DNA of 64,000 bases from Streptomyces sp. NBC_00102. Its GTDB lineage: Bacteria; Actinomycetota; Actinomycetes; Streptomycetales; Streptomycetaceae. The notes under the pieces were generated by a model, which was given only the letters and a program-made list of their open reading frames with translations, was not told the DNA's origin and did no database searches. The position numbers and the translations under genes are program-made. The stretch spans positions 3,286,001 through 3,350,000 of the forward strand of contig NZ_JAPEMC010000001.1 of assembly GCF_026343115.1 (NCBI RefSeq). The letters are read 5' to 3'. Shown piece by piece: positions 17,147-25,488 of this stretch (its first letter is position 1; each line of letters begins with the position of its first letter).

Positions 17147-17866
17147 TCACTCCTCGCCGGCCAGCTTGAGCGTCCGCAGCTTCCGGCCCGCGAACCAGGT
17201 GGCGCCGACGGTCACCACGACCAGCAGCACGGTGGCGAGGGGCAGGTGGACCTCGGCGGTGATCGCGCCCTCCGCTCCGGTCTTCTCGGCGACGGCGAGC
17301 GCCCACTGCTGGATGCTCAGCGTGCGTGCCCCCGGCACCTGGCTGCCGAAGAGGGCCTCCCACACCAGCGCGTACACCAGGCCGAACACGACAGCGTGGC
17401 GGCTGACCGTGCCGAGCAGGAGGAAGAGCGCGCTGTACGCGATCGAGGCGACGAGCGCCCCGACGGTGTAGGCCACCGCGATCTGCTGGCCGTTGCCGTT
17501 GAGGATGAGGCCCGCGATCAGGGTGGGCAGTGCGGAGAAGACCATGGTGACGGCGATGGCCACGATCAGCTTGGTGAAGATGATCGTGGGGCGCTTCACC
17601 GGCTTCGCCAGCAGATAGACGATCGAGCCGTCGTCGATCTCGGGGCCGATGGCTCCCGTGCCCGCGATGACACCGATCAGCGGAACCATCACGGCGAGCG
17701 CGAAGCCGCCGAGCACGTCCGAGGTGATCTGGTCGTCGACTCCGGCCAGGACCCTCACCGCCAGCGCGATCACGATCAGCAGGGCGGGCAGGACGAACAG
17801 GATGGCGGCCCGGCGCCGGCCGAGCAGGGCCCGGTAGGTGAGCCGGGCGACCGTGGGGTCGTACAT
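17147..17866 (-). CDS. ABC-2 type transporter permease
   Basis: A 239-residue permease with six predicted helices and the ABC-2 pattern: a helix near residue 25, a conserved EIDDGSIVYLLAKPVKRPTI segment after helix 2, and paired C-terminal helices. It is the last gene of a four-gene leftward operon, 29 bases after its ATPase partner. The EIDDGS segment resembles the NosY/GldF-type permeases. The substrate is not predictable. Confidence 0.88.
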   Translation of the reverse strand: MYDPTVARLTYRALLGRRRAAILFVLPALLIVIALAVRVLAGVDDQITSDVLGGFALAVMVPLIGVIAGTGAIGPEIDDGSIVYLLAKPVKRPTIIFTKLIVAIAVTMVFSALPTLIAGLILNGNGQQIAVAYTVGALVASIAYSALFLLLGTVSRHAVVFGLVYALVWEALFGSQVPGARTLSIQQWALAVAEKTGAEGAITAEVHLPLATVLLVVVTVGATWFAGRKLRTLKLAGEE

Positions 17867-17895
17867 GACGCTTCACAGCTCCTTCAGGCCACTGG

Positions 17896-18807
17896 TCAGG
17901 CCGATACGAGGTACGAGAAGACCGATTCGAGGGACTCGTCGGACGGCGAGACGGTCAGCAGCCGGATGCCCCGTTCCCGCGCCACCTGCGGCAGCAGTGC
18001 GGTGAAGCGGCCGAAATCGACCGCCTGGATCAGCAGCGCGCCCTCCCGGTGGTCGACCTCGATACCGGCGGTCGACGGGTCGGCGATCAGGGCAGCCGCC
18101 AGCCCGCGGTCGTCGCTGGAGCGCACGAGGTAGCGGTGCGGGCGGTCGGTCATCAGCCGGCGGATGCGGCGGAAGTCGCCGGAGGCCGCGTGGCGCCCGG
18201 CCACGATCACCTCGATGTGCGACGCGAGCTGCTCGACCTCCTCGAGGATGTGGGAGGAGAAGAGCACGGTGCGCCCCTCCTCGCCCATCCGCCGCAGCAG
18301 GCCCATGAGCTGCATCCGCTGACGGGGGTCCATGCCGTTGAACGGTTCGTCCAGCAGCAGGACCGCGGGGTCGTGGACGAGCGCGGACGCCATCTTCACG
18401 CGCTGGCGCATGCCCTTGCTGTACGTATGGATCTTGCGGTCCTGGGCGTACACCATCTCCACCGTGGCCAGCGCACGCGATGCCTGGGCCGAACCCAGGC
18501 CGTGCAGCTCGGCGTTGGCGAGGACGAACTCGCGGCCGGTCAGGAAGTCGTACATGCCCTCCCGTTCGGGCACGATGCCGATCTCCTCGTACACCGACTC
18601 GTTGCGCCAGATCGGCCGGCCGTCGAGGGTGACCGTCCCCGTGGAGGGGGCGAGGAATCCGGCCATCAAGTTGATCAGCGTGGACTTGCCCGCGCCGTTG
18701 GGGCCGAGCAACCCGGTGACGCCCGGGCCGATCGTCATACTCACGTCGTTGACGGCGACGACGTTCCCGTACCAGCGGGAGGCGTGGTCGATCTCGATGG
18801 TGGTCAC
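17896..18807 (-). CDS. ABC transporter ATP-binding protein
   Basis: A 303-residue ATPase with Walker A GPNGAGKST, signature YSKGMRQRVKMA, Walker B VLLLDEPFNGMD and H-loop FSSHI. About 80 residues follow the nucleotide-binding domain and could mediate permease contact. GTG 18807 is preceded by GGAGGG at seven bases and overlaps the upstream permease stop by four bases. It probably works with the permease at 17147-17866. Confidence 0.93.
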   Translation of the reverse strand: MTTIEIDHASRWYGNVVAVNDVSMTIGPGVTGLLGPNGAGKSTLINLMAGFLAPSTGTVTLDGRPIWRNESVYEEIGIVPEREGMYDFLTGREFVLANAELHGLGSAQASRALATVEMVYAQDRKIHTYSKGMRQRVKMASALVHDPAVLLLDEPFNGMDPRQRMQLMGLLRRMGEEGRTVLFSSHILEEVEQLASHIEVIVAGRHAASGDFRRIRRLMTDRPHRYLVRSSDDRGLAAALIADPSTAGIEVDHREGALLIQAVDFGRFTALLPQVARERGIRLLTVSPSDESLESVFSYLVSA

Positions 18808-19718
18808 AGCCCGACCCTCCGGTAGCGGCGCAGCAGAGCGGCGTACGAACCCGCGACGAGCGCGAGGACGACGAACAGGTAGACGACGCCCATCGCGGCT
18901 CCTGGGCCTTCCGCGCCGGGGAAGGCGGAGGAGGCACCGAGGAACGCGGTCTGCACCCCGTCGATCAGCGTGATCGGGGAGAACAGCCCGAACCAGGGAA
19001 TCGCCCCTCCGCTCCCGGTCGAGTAAGCGATGGCCTGGACGGTGGAGACCGCTCCGTACGAGATGGTCAGCACGGCGATCACCGCGGCCACTCCGAACCC
19101 CCGGCGTGGGGTGATCGCGGCCACCACCAGGGCGAGTGCGGCGAAGAGCACGGACAGCAGAGCCACCGACACCAGTCCCTGGGCGAACCAGCCGGTCTGG
19201 TCGCCGAAGTCGAACTTCGCGAGCAGCGAGCCCACGTAGAGGATGAGCAGCGGCGCCCCGGTGAGGATGAAGAGGGCGGACGCCATGGCCGCGAGCTTCG
19301 CCACCACGTAGTCGGCGTGCGCGATCGGCCGCGAGAAGTAGAGCGGAACCGTCCGGAACCGCAGGTCGCGGGAGACGCTCTGGGGGGCCTGAGCGGCGAC
19401 GAACAGCCCGATGACGGCCTGCAGGAAGATCGCGAAAGAGGTGTACTTCACGACCAGCTTCGTCGCGCCCGGCGCGGCCATCGAGACCGCCACCAGAATC
19501 GCCGCGACCAGGCACATCACGGCCAGCAGCAGCATCGGCAGCACCTTGGACTTGGCCGACCGGCCGAGCCCGAACGCGCCCTTGAGCGACTGCGTGTAGA
19601 GCGAGCGGCGGGCGTACGCGCGGCCCAGCCTCGGCCCGTCGTAGGAGCGGTAGCCGATGTCGTGGATGCGGGAGGCGCCGCCGAGCGGCGCGCCCTGGGC
19701 CCTGGTCTCAGTGCTCAT
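18804..19718 (-). CDS. ABC-2 type transporter permease
   Basis: A 304-residue membrane protein with six predicted helices, an N-terminal cytoplasmic stretch of about 60 residues and a VSRDLRFRTVPLYFSRPIAHADY segment typical of ABC-2 permeases. It lies between two ATPase genes, overlapping the upstream one by 11 bases and the downstream one by four, so all are cotranscribed. ATG 19718 follows AAGGGGAG. Confidence 0.88.
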   Translation of the reverse strand: MSTETRAQGAPLGGASRIHDIGYRSYDGPRLGRAYARRSLYTQSLKGAFGLGRSAKSKVLPMLLLAVMCLVAAILVAVSMAAPGATKLVVKYTSFAIFLQAVIGLFVAAQAPQSVSRDLRFRTVPLYFSRPIAHADYVVAKLAAMASALFILTGAPLLILYVGSLLAKFDFGDQTGWFAQGLVSVALLSVLFAALALVVAAITPRRGFGVAAVIAVLTISYGAVSTVQAIAYSTGSGGAIPWFGLFSPITLIDGVQTAFLGASSAFPGAEGPGAAMGVVYLFVVLALVAGSYAALLRRYRRVGL

Positions 19719-20880
19719 CGGGACCGCTCCCCTTCTGCTGCACGGCTCCGGTCGCCGGAACCTGATGGACGGCCCCGGGTGCCGGGACCTGCGGTACGGC
19801 CGCGGGAGCGGCGGCCGGGGACTGCGGTACGGCTCCGAGGGCCGGGGCCCCCGGTACGGCTCCGGGCGCCTGGGCGGCGGCCGGCGCCGGCCGGGCGTCA
19901 CCGGCGACCACCGCGGGGGCCGGCTGGGCGTTCGCGTCCGGCCGGAAGACCTCGGCGATGTGGTGGCGGCGCTGCTCCATGCGGACCAGCCCGAGCCCGA
20001 GCCCGGCCACGCTGTCGCGCACCAGGTCGTAGGTCTCCTCGCCGGCCGCCTCGACGAGCAGGATGTGCCCGGCTCCCGGCAGACCGCCGGTGTCGACCCC
20101 GTCGACGCCCAACAGCTTCACTCCGGCCCCGACGAGCTCGCGGCGCAGTGCGTCGGTGCCGTCCGGATGGGTGTCGCTGTCGGTGACCTCGACGGCGAGC
20201 GTGGTGGTGGTCCGGGTGAACTCGCTGGTGGAGCTGGACCGCAGGAGGGTGCCGCCGTCGATGACGACGACGTGGTCGCAGGTGCGTTCCAGCTCGCCCA
20301 GGAGGTGCGAGGTGACCAGGACCGAGATGCCGAAGTCGGAGTGCACCCGCCGGATCAGACCGAGCATCTCGTCGCGGCCGACCGGGTCGAGGCCGTTCGT
20401 CGGCTCGTCGAGCAGCACCAGCCGCGGGTCGTGGACCAGCGCCTGAGCCAGCTTGACGCGCTGCTTCATGCCGGTCGAATAGCCCCCGATGGGGCGGTAG
20501 CGCTCTTCGTAGAGGCCGACGTGGCGCAAAGTGTCGGCGGTGCGCTCGCGGGCCACCGTCGGCGGCAGGCCGGACATCCGCGCCATGTGGACGACGAACT
20601 CGGTCGCCGAGACGTCCGGCGGCAAGCAGTCGTGCTCCGGCATGTACCCGACCCGCTCCCGGATCTCGGCACCACGCGAGGCGACGTCCAGCCCGAGCAC
20701 CGTGGCCGAACCCTCGGTGGCGGGGGACAGTCCCAGCAGGATCTTGATCAGTGTGGACTTGCCCGCCCCGTTGGCACCCACCAGGCCGGTCACGCCGGGT
20801 CCGATGTCCAAGGAGAGCCGGTCAAGAGCGGTCACCCGGGGGTACCGCTTGCTCAAGGCTTTCATCGCGATCACAGTCAC
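19708..20880 (-). CDS. ABC transporter ATP-binding protein with Ala/Pro-rich tail
   Basis: A 390-residue ATPase. Walker A GANGAGKST, signature YSTGMKQRVKLA, Walker B VLLDEPTNGLD and H-loop TSHLL are intact. The last 75 residues are an unusual Ala/Pro/Val/Gln-rich tail with repeated PGAVP/PQVP-like units, absent from most homologues. The start is set at GTG 20880 (Val-Thr-Val-Ile-Ala-Met); no clear ribosome binding site is visible and ATG 20865 is an alternative. It is the first gene of the operon. Two copies of CGTCAGACCTGA lie just upstream. Confidence 0.9.
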   Translation of the reverse strand: MTVIAMKALSKRYPRVTALDRLSLDIGPGVTGLVGANGAGKSTLIKILLGLSPATEGSATVLGLDVASRGAEIRERVGYMPEHDCLPPDVSATEFVVHMARMSGLPPTVARERTADTLRHVGLYEERYRPIGGYSTGMKQRVKLAQALVHDPRLVLLDEPTNGLDPVGRDEMLGLIRRVHSDFGISVLVTSHLLGELERTCDHVVVIDGGTLLRSSSTSEFTRTTTTLAVEVTDSDTHPDGTDALRRELVGAGVKLLGVDGVDTGGLPGAGHILLVEAAGEETYDLVRDSVAGLGLGLVRMEQRRHHIAEVFRPDANAQPAPAVVAGDARPAPAAAQAPGAVPGAPALGAVPQSPAAAPAAVPQVPAPGAVHQVPATGAVQQKGSGPDEH

Positions 20881-20913
20881 GTGGACGACGGTAGTGGCGC
20901 GGGTGCCGCCGGT

Positions 20914-20950
20914 CGTCAGACCTGACGGTCGCATACACGTCAGACCTGAG
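20914..20950 (-). promoter_or_regulatory. Duplicated operator-like sequence upstream of the ABC operon
   Basis: CGTCAGACCTGA occurs at 20914-20925 and 20938-20949, 24 bases apart. The first copy extends to the inverted repeat CGTCAG-AC-CTGACG. The position 35-70 bases before the first ABC gene fits a regulator binding site on two turns of helix. The regulator is unknown; small GntR-type repressors often control such operons. Confidence 0.55.
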
Positions 20951-21217
20951 TTGTAGCTGCCCGTAAGGGACAGCCCTTGAGGATGTCCGGCGGAGGAGGG
21001 AGCCGGGCGGGGGCACGATCCCGCCCGTTCACCCCAGGTGGTCGTCCACGGGCCGGCCCCCCTCTTGACCCTCGCCCGGCCCGGTCACATTCTTCAGTGT
21101 CAGGTTACTGGCGCGTACAGCTCGCCAAGTGCGCTGCCCGTAGGCGTGGTTCGGGCGGCCTGGGCCGAGGAAGACGGGTGCCGCAGGAGCGGCGGCCGAC
21201 CGAGGAGAGGTGGCGGG

Positions 21218-22939
21218 ATGCATCTGCCGGGAGCGCGGGAACGCTGGGTCCGTACGGGCGGCATCGAGCTCTGTGTGGCCGAGCTGGGGAATCCGGAACG
21301 GCCCACCGTGGTGCTGGTGCACGGCTATCCGGACAGCAAGGAGGTGTGGTCGCGGGTCGCGCCGGCGCTGGCCGAGGAGTGGCACGTCGTGCTCTACGAC
21401 GTGCGCGGCCACGGCCGTTCGACCGCGCCGAAGCCGCTGCGCGGCGGATTCACACTGGAGAAGCTGACCGACGACTTCCTGGCCGTGCTGGACGAGGTGA
21501 GTCCCGGCCGGCCGGTGCATCTGGTGGGCCACGACTGGGGTTCGGTGCAATCCTGGGAGTTCGCCACGGTCGAGCGGACCAAGGGGAGGATCGCCTCCTT
21601 CACCTCCATGTCCGGTCCCTCACTGGACCACTTCGGGCACTGGATCCAGAGCCGGCTGTCCCGGCCCACCCCCCGGCGCGTGCTCCAGCTCACCGGCCAG
21701 GGCGCCAAGTCCTGGTACGTCTACCTGCTGCACACCCCCGTGCTGCCCGAACTCGCCTGGCGCGGACCGCTGGGACGCCGGTGGCCGGACATCCTGGAAC
21801 GCCTGGAGAAGGTCCCGGCGGGCGAGTACCCCACCGCCTCGCTCCCCCGGGACGCGGCCCACGGCGCCTGGCTCTACCGGGACAACGTCCGTACCCGGCT
21901 GCGCAGGCCGCGCCCGGACGCGTACGCGCACGTACCGGTGCAGCTGATCACGCCGACCGGCGACGCCTTCCTGTCGGAGTCCCTCTACGACGGCCTGGAG
22001 CGGTGGGTCCCGTCGCTGGTCCGCCGCCGGCTGCCCGCCCAGCACTGGGTGCCGCGCACCCGGCCGGACCAACTCGTCGCCTGGATCTCCGGGTTCGCCG
22101 CCGCACAGGAGACCTCCGCGGCCGGACCGGCGACGACGAAGGACCCGTCGGCGGCCGGCGCGTACGCGGACCGGTTCGCCGGACAGCTCGTGCTGGTGAC
22201 GGGCGCGGCCGACGGTGTCGGACGGGCCACCGCCCTGGCGTTCGCCGGTGCGGGGGCGCGCGTGGTGGCCGTCGACCGGGACGCGGCGGGCGCCGCCCGT
22301 ACCGCGGAGACGGCGCGGCTGGTCGGGGCGACGGGCGCCTGGGCGGAGACCGCCGAACCCGGCGACGAGCAGGCGGTGGAGAAGCTCGGCGCGAAGATCG
22401 CGGCGGAGCACGGCACCGTCGACGTCCTGGTCAACCTGGTCGGTCCGGCGCCCTCCGGCTCCTTCCTGGAGACCACGGCCGAGGAGTGGCGGAGTCTCCT
22501 CGACACGGGGCTCCTGGGGGTCGTCCACGGCTGCCGGGTGTTCGGGGGGCGCATGGCCGAGCGGGGGCAGGGCGGCCACATCGTCAACGTCCTTCCGAGC
22601 GCTTCCGGTTCACCGTCCGCCGTTCCGGGGATCGCCGCGCACGGCACGGCGCAGACCGCCGTCCTCGCGCTCAGCCAGGGACTGCGGGCCGAGCTGGCGC
22701 CCCGCACGGTCTCGGTGAGCGCGGTGATTCCAGGAGTGGTGGACGCCGGAACCCCTCCGACGGACGGGAGTTCGGGCTCCGGCGCGGGCGCCGCGGCGAA
22801 GCGGCCTCGCGGCAGTACACCGGAGCGCGTCGCCGAGGCGGTGCTGGAGGCGGTGGCCCGCGACATGGCGCTCGTGGTGGTAGGGGGACGGCGGAACGGG
22901 CTCCTCGGGCTGTTGCGGGGCGGGCGCGCGGGCGCGTGA
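21218..22939 (+). CDS. EphD-like fusion: epoxide-hydrolase-type alpha/beta hydrolase plus degenerate SDR
   Basis: A 573-residue fusion. Residues 1-300 are an alpha/beta hydrolase with the oxyanion motif HGYP and GHDWG, in which Asp106 would be the nucleophile as in epoxide hydrolases and dehalogenases; the catalytic His is probably in QHWVPRTRP. Residues 325-560 are a short-chain dehydrogenase with the nucleotide motif TGAADGVGRA, but the YxxxK site reads HGTAQ (His475, Gln479). The architecture matches mycobacterial EphD. ATG 21218 follows GAGGAGAGG. The SDR half is probably non-catalytic. Confidence 0.88.
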   Translation: MHLPGARERWVRTGGIELCVAELGNPERPTVVLVHGYPDSKEVWSRVAPALAEEWHVVLYDVRGHGRSTAPKPLRGGFTLEKLTDDFLAVLDEVSPGRPVHLVGHDWGSVQSWEFATVERTKGRIASFTSMSGPSLDHFGHWIQSRLSRPTPRRVLQLTGQGAKSWYVYLLHTPVLPELAWRGPLGRRWPDILERLEKVPAGEYPTASLPRDAAHGAWLYRDNVRTRLRRPRPDAYAHVPVQLITPTGDAFLSESLYDGLERWVPSLVRRRLPAQHWVPRTRPDQLVAWISGFAAAQETSAAGPATTKDPSAAGAYADRFAGQLVLVTGAADGVGRATALAFAGAGARVVAVDRDAAGAARTAETARLVGATGAWAETAEPGDEQAVEKLGAKIAAEHGTVDVLVNLVGPAPSGSFLETTAEEWRSLLDTGLLGVVHGCRVFGGRMAERGQGGHIVNVLPSASGSPSAVPGIAAHGTAQTAVLALSQGLRAELAPRTVSVSAVIPGVVDAGTPPTDGSSGSGAGAAAKRPRGSTPERVAEAVLEAVARDMALVVVGGRRNGLLGLLRGGRAGA

Positions 22940-23572
22940 CCACCACGGTCCTGCGCGGCACTTGGCGCCGGGGTGAACCATGTGGACGGCCCGGGAACCG
23001 AGTTCGGGCGGGCCGTCCGTTCCTCGGTACGGCCCGCTCTCCGACGGGCCGCACGTCGGCACTCGCTCCCTGGGCCACCCCACACGTCGGGAGCGGGCCG
23101 CACTTCCGGGTCGGCGGAGTCGGCTTTCCCCAGCCACGGAGGAGAGGCTGTGGACAGAACGACGTTCAGCCTATGAGCTGTTCACCGTGACAAGCGGACC
23201 TCGCGAGCCGCGCGTACGGTCGACGCGGGAGTCGCGCGACTGCGCGCGACTCTCAGAGGGAGCGTTTCTCCCCTTGCGCACAACCATGGTGCGTTGTCTG
23301 GGACATGGCGGGACAGCGGGAGACGCACACGCGCACGGGAGCGGGAACTCGACTCACAAGAGGGTTATTTAACACTAAGTGGGACATCTCGCCCAGTCAG
23401 CGCACAAGTTGATCAAATTGCCTATTTCGCAAGCTCGTTGTCCACAGGATCGCCAAATACCCTGTGGATAAGTCAAGTTGCTTGTGGATCAAACACAAAG
23501 GGACTCAGCAATTTCGGCAACGCCGGAAACAATCCGGATGCAGGGTCCGGAGAGGCCGGGCACTCTGGCCGG
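22940..23572. other. Non-coding region before kptA with DnaA boxes and a hairpin
   Basis: 633 bases without a supported gene. Contents: DnaA boxes (annotated separately), a perfect 10-bp stem hairpin GAGTCGCGCG/CGCGCGACTC at 23229-23252, and a strikingly AT-rich island around 23360-23480 for this genome. A transcription start for kptA is expected near its right end. Confidence 0.75.
22981..23491. promoter_or_regulatory. Second cluster of DnaA boxes
   Basis: Boxes matching the Streptomyces consensus (T/C)(T/C)(G/A/C)TCCACA: 22981-22989 (CCGTCCACA on the complement), 23149-23157 (CTGTCCACA, complement), 23438-23446 (TTGTCCACA, +) and 23463-23471 (TTATCCACA, complement). A one-mismatch box lies at 23483-23491. 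Three lie within 55 bases in the AT-rich island, close enough for cooperative DnaA binding. Function is inferred from the published extra-oriC clusters of S. coelicolor. Confidence 0.8.
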
Positions 23573-24115
23573 ATGGACGACAGACGCACCGTGAAGGTGT
23601 CGAAGTACCTCTCCAAGCACCTGCGGCATCAGCCGGAACGCATCGGGCTGACACTCGACCCGAACGGGTGGGTGGACGTGGCCGCGTTGCTGGAAGCCGC
23701 CGCCCGCAACGACTTCCCCCTCACCCGGGCCGAACTCGAGCACGTGGTCGCCGTCAACGACAAGCAGCGGTTCACCCTGGAGGGGGATCGCCTGCGCGCC
23801 AACCAGGGCCACACCGTCGACGTCGACCTGGACCTGCCCCCGGCCGAACCGCCGGAGTTCCTGTACCACGGGACGGTGGCCCGGTCCCTGACCGGGATCC
23901 GGTCCGAAGGGCTGCGCCCCATGGCCCGCCACCACGTCCATCTCTCGCCCGACCGCGAGACCGCCACCAGGGTCGGGGCACGGCGGGGACGACCCGTGGT
24001 GCTCTCCGTGCACGCGGGAGCGATGCACCGCGCCGGTCACGTCTTCCGCGTCAGCGCCAACGGGGTGTGGCTGGCGGAGTCCGTACCCCCCGCATTCCTG
24101 CGCTTCCCGGGCTGA
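23573..24115 (+). CDS. kptA: RNA 2'-phosphotransferase (KptA/Tpt1 family)
   Basis: A 180-residue enzyme of the family that removes an internal 2'-phosphate from RNA with NAD+, releasing ADP-ribose cyclic phosphate. The conserved opening KVSKYLSKHLRHQP supplies the first Arg/His, NQGHT a further conserved site, and LYHGTVARSLTGI plus HVHLSPDRETA the NAD-binding lobe. The length equals E. coli KptA. Bacteria lack the tRNA splicing pathway that makes the yeast substrate, so the physiological RNA is unknown. ATG 23573 follows a GC-rich leader with no obvious ribosome binding site. Confidence 0.94.
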   Translation: MDDRRTVKVSKYLSKHLRHQPERIGLTLDPNGWVDVAALLEAAARNDFPLTRAELEHVVAVNDKQRFTLEGDRLRANQGHTVDVDLDLPPAEPPEFLYHGTVARSLTGIRSEGLRPMARHHVHLSPDRETATRVGARRGRPVVLSVHAGAMHRAGHVFRVSANGVWLAESVPPAFLRFPG

Positions 24116-24262
24116 GACGGGCGCGTGCCGCGCCACCGGAGGGCCACGTCCCGCGGGGGAGCCTCCGTCGAGGGCGGGCCCGCGAGGCCGACGCGCGGCC
24201 CGGCGGGCGCCCGCCCCGCGGCCGCCCGCCCCCCAAAGCCTCCCCTCGGCCGGCCCTCCCGG

Positions 24263-25168
24263 TCAGCCTCCCGGTCGGCTCAGCTGGTCCAGCGCCTCGG
24301 TGGCGATCCGCTCGAAGACGGCCGGGTCGGTGTCGAAGTCCGAGTCCGGGACCGGCCAGTGGACGACCAGTTCGGTGAAGCCCAGCTCCTGGTGGCGGCC
24401 GGCGAAGTCCACGAACGCGTCGACCGACTCCAGCGGGCGGTTTCGGTCGGGGGTGAAGGCGGTGAGCAGGATCTTGTCCAGCTCTGCCACGTCCCGGCCC
24501 GCCGCCGCGCACGCCGTGCCGAGCTTGCCGATCTGGCCGCGCAAGGCCTCGACGGACTGCTCCGGCGTGCCCTCGTCGAACAGCTTCGGGTCCCCCGTGG
24601 TCACCCACGCCTGCCCGTACTTCGCTGCGAGCTTCAGCCCTCGCGGACCGGTCGCGGCGACGGCGAAGGGCAGCCGGGGCGACTGGACGCAGCCCGGGAT
24701 GTTCCGGGCCTCCTCCGCCGTGTAGAACGCGCCCTCCTGCGAGACGGCTCCCTCGGTGAGCAGCCGGTCCAGCAGCGGTACGAACTCGCCGAAACGATCC
24801 GCCCGCTCGCGCGGGGTCCACGGCTCCTGGCCGAGCGCCGTGGCGTCGAACCCGCTGCCGCCCGCCCCGATGCCGAGGGTGACCCGGCCGCCGGAGATGT
24901 CGTCGAGCGAGATGAGTTCCTTGGCGAGCGTCACCGGATGCCGGAAGTTCGGCGAGGTCACGAGGGTGCCGAGGCGCAGGGTCTCAGTGATGCCGGCCGC
25001 CGCGGTCAGCGTCGGCAGCGCCCCGAACCAGGTCTTCTCGCGGAACGACCGCCACGACAGGTGGTCGTACGTGTATGCGGCGTGGAAACCGAGTTCTTCG
25101 GCCCGCCGCCAGATCTTCTGTCCTTCGCCCCATCGATGGACAGGGAGGATCACGGTGCTCAGACGCAT
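24263..25168 (-). CDS. LLM-class (luciferase-like) F420-dependent oxidoreductase
   Basis: A 301-residue luciferase-like monooxygenase-fold protein; actinobacterial members usually use F420. The pattern AAYTYDHLSW, LGTLVTSPNFRHPVTLAKELISLDDISGGR and GIGAGGSGFD is typical. ATG 25168 (MRLSTVILPVHRW) matches the family beginning, though GGAGG is only one base away; ATG 25180 is the alternative and would place the gene on a nearly leaderless mRNA. It is divergent from the HAD gene. The substrate is unknown. Confidence 0.9.
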   Translation of the reverse strand: MRLSTVILPVHRWGEGQKIWRRAEELGFHAAYTYDHLSWRSFREKTWFGALPTLTAAAGITETLRLGTLVTSPNFRHPVTLAKELISLDDISGGRVTLGIGAGGSGFDATALGQEPWTPRERADRFGEFVPLLDRLLTEGAVSQEGAFYTAEEARNIPGCVQSPRLPFAVAATGPRGLKLAAKYGQAWVTTGDPKLFDEGTPEQSVEALRGQIGKLGTACAAAGRDVAELDKILLTAFTPDRNRPLESVDAFVDFAGRHQELGFTELVVHWPVPDSDFDTDPAVFERIATEALDQLSRPGG

Positions 25169-25388
25169 GCCTCCGACCATAACGCGGGTCCGCGGACGTC
25201 GACGCTCCGTGACCGGGACCGTTCCGCCCGAGGGGGCCGCACCGTCCGGGGTCCCGGTGCCCGGGCCCGCCCGCCACGACGTTCCGACGACCCCGTCCGA
25301 AATCGGCACCGCAGGCCGACCGGCCGACACCGGGCTCCCGAGCCACCGCTCGGGCCGCCGTCACCGCTCAAGATCCGCCGACTACGCA

Positions 25389-25402
25389 CTGGCATATGCC
25401 AG
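25389..25402. promoter_or_regulatory. 14-bp perfect palindrome between divergent genes
   Basis: CTGGCATATGCCAG lies between the oxidoreductase and HAD genes, about 90 bases before the latter. It is the size of a dimer operator, but no matching regulator is encoded beside it. Confidence 0.4.
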
Positions 25403-25488
25403 AGTCCTATCCTCCTGTTCACGGGCGCGCGGCACTCATATGTGCGCCCTCCTGCACGCCCGTGCACCGAATGCGGGAGAATGGACCG

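Noticed and set aside
21038..21217. Longer N-terminus for the EphD-like fusion
   Set aside because: The extra 60 residues lack homologous features, and GAGGAGAGG before 21218 decides the start.
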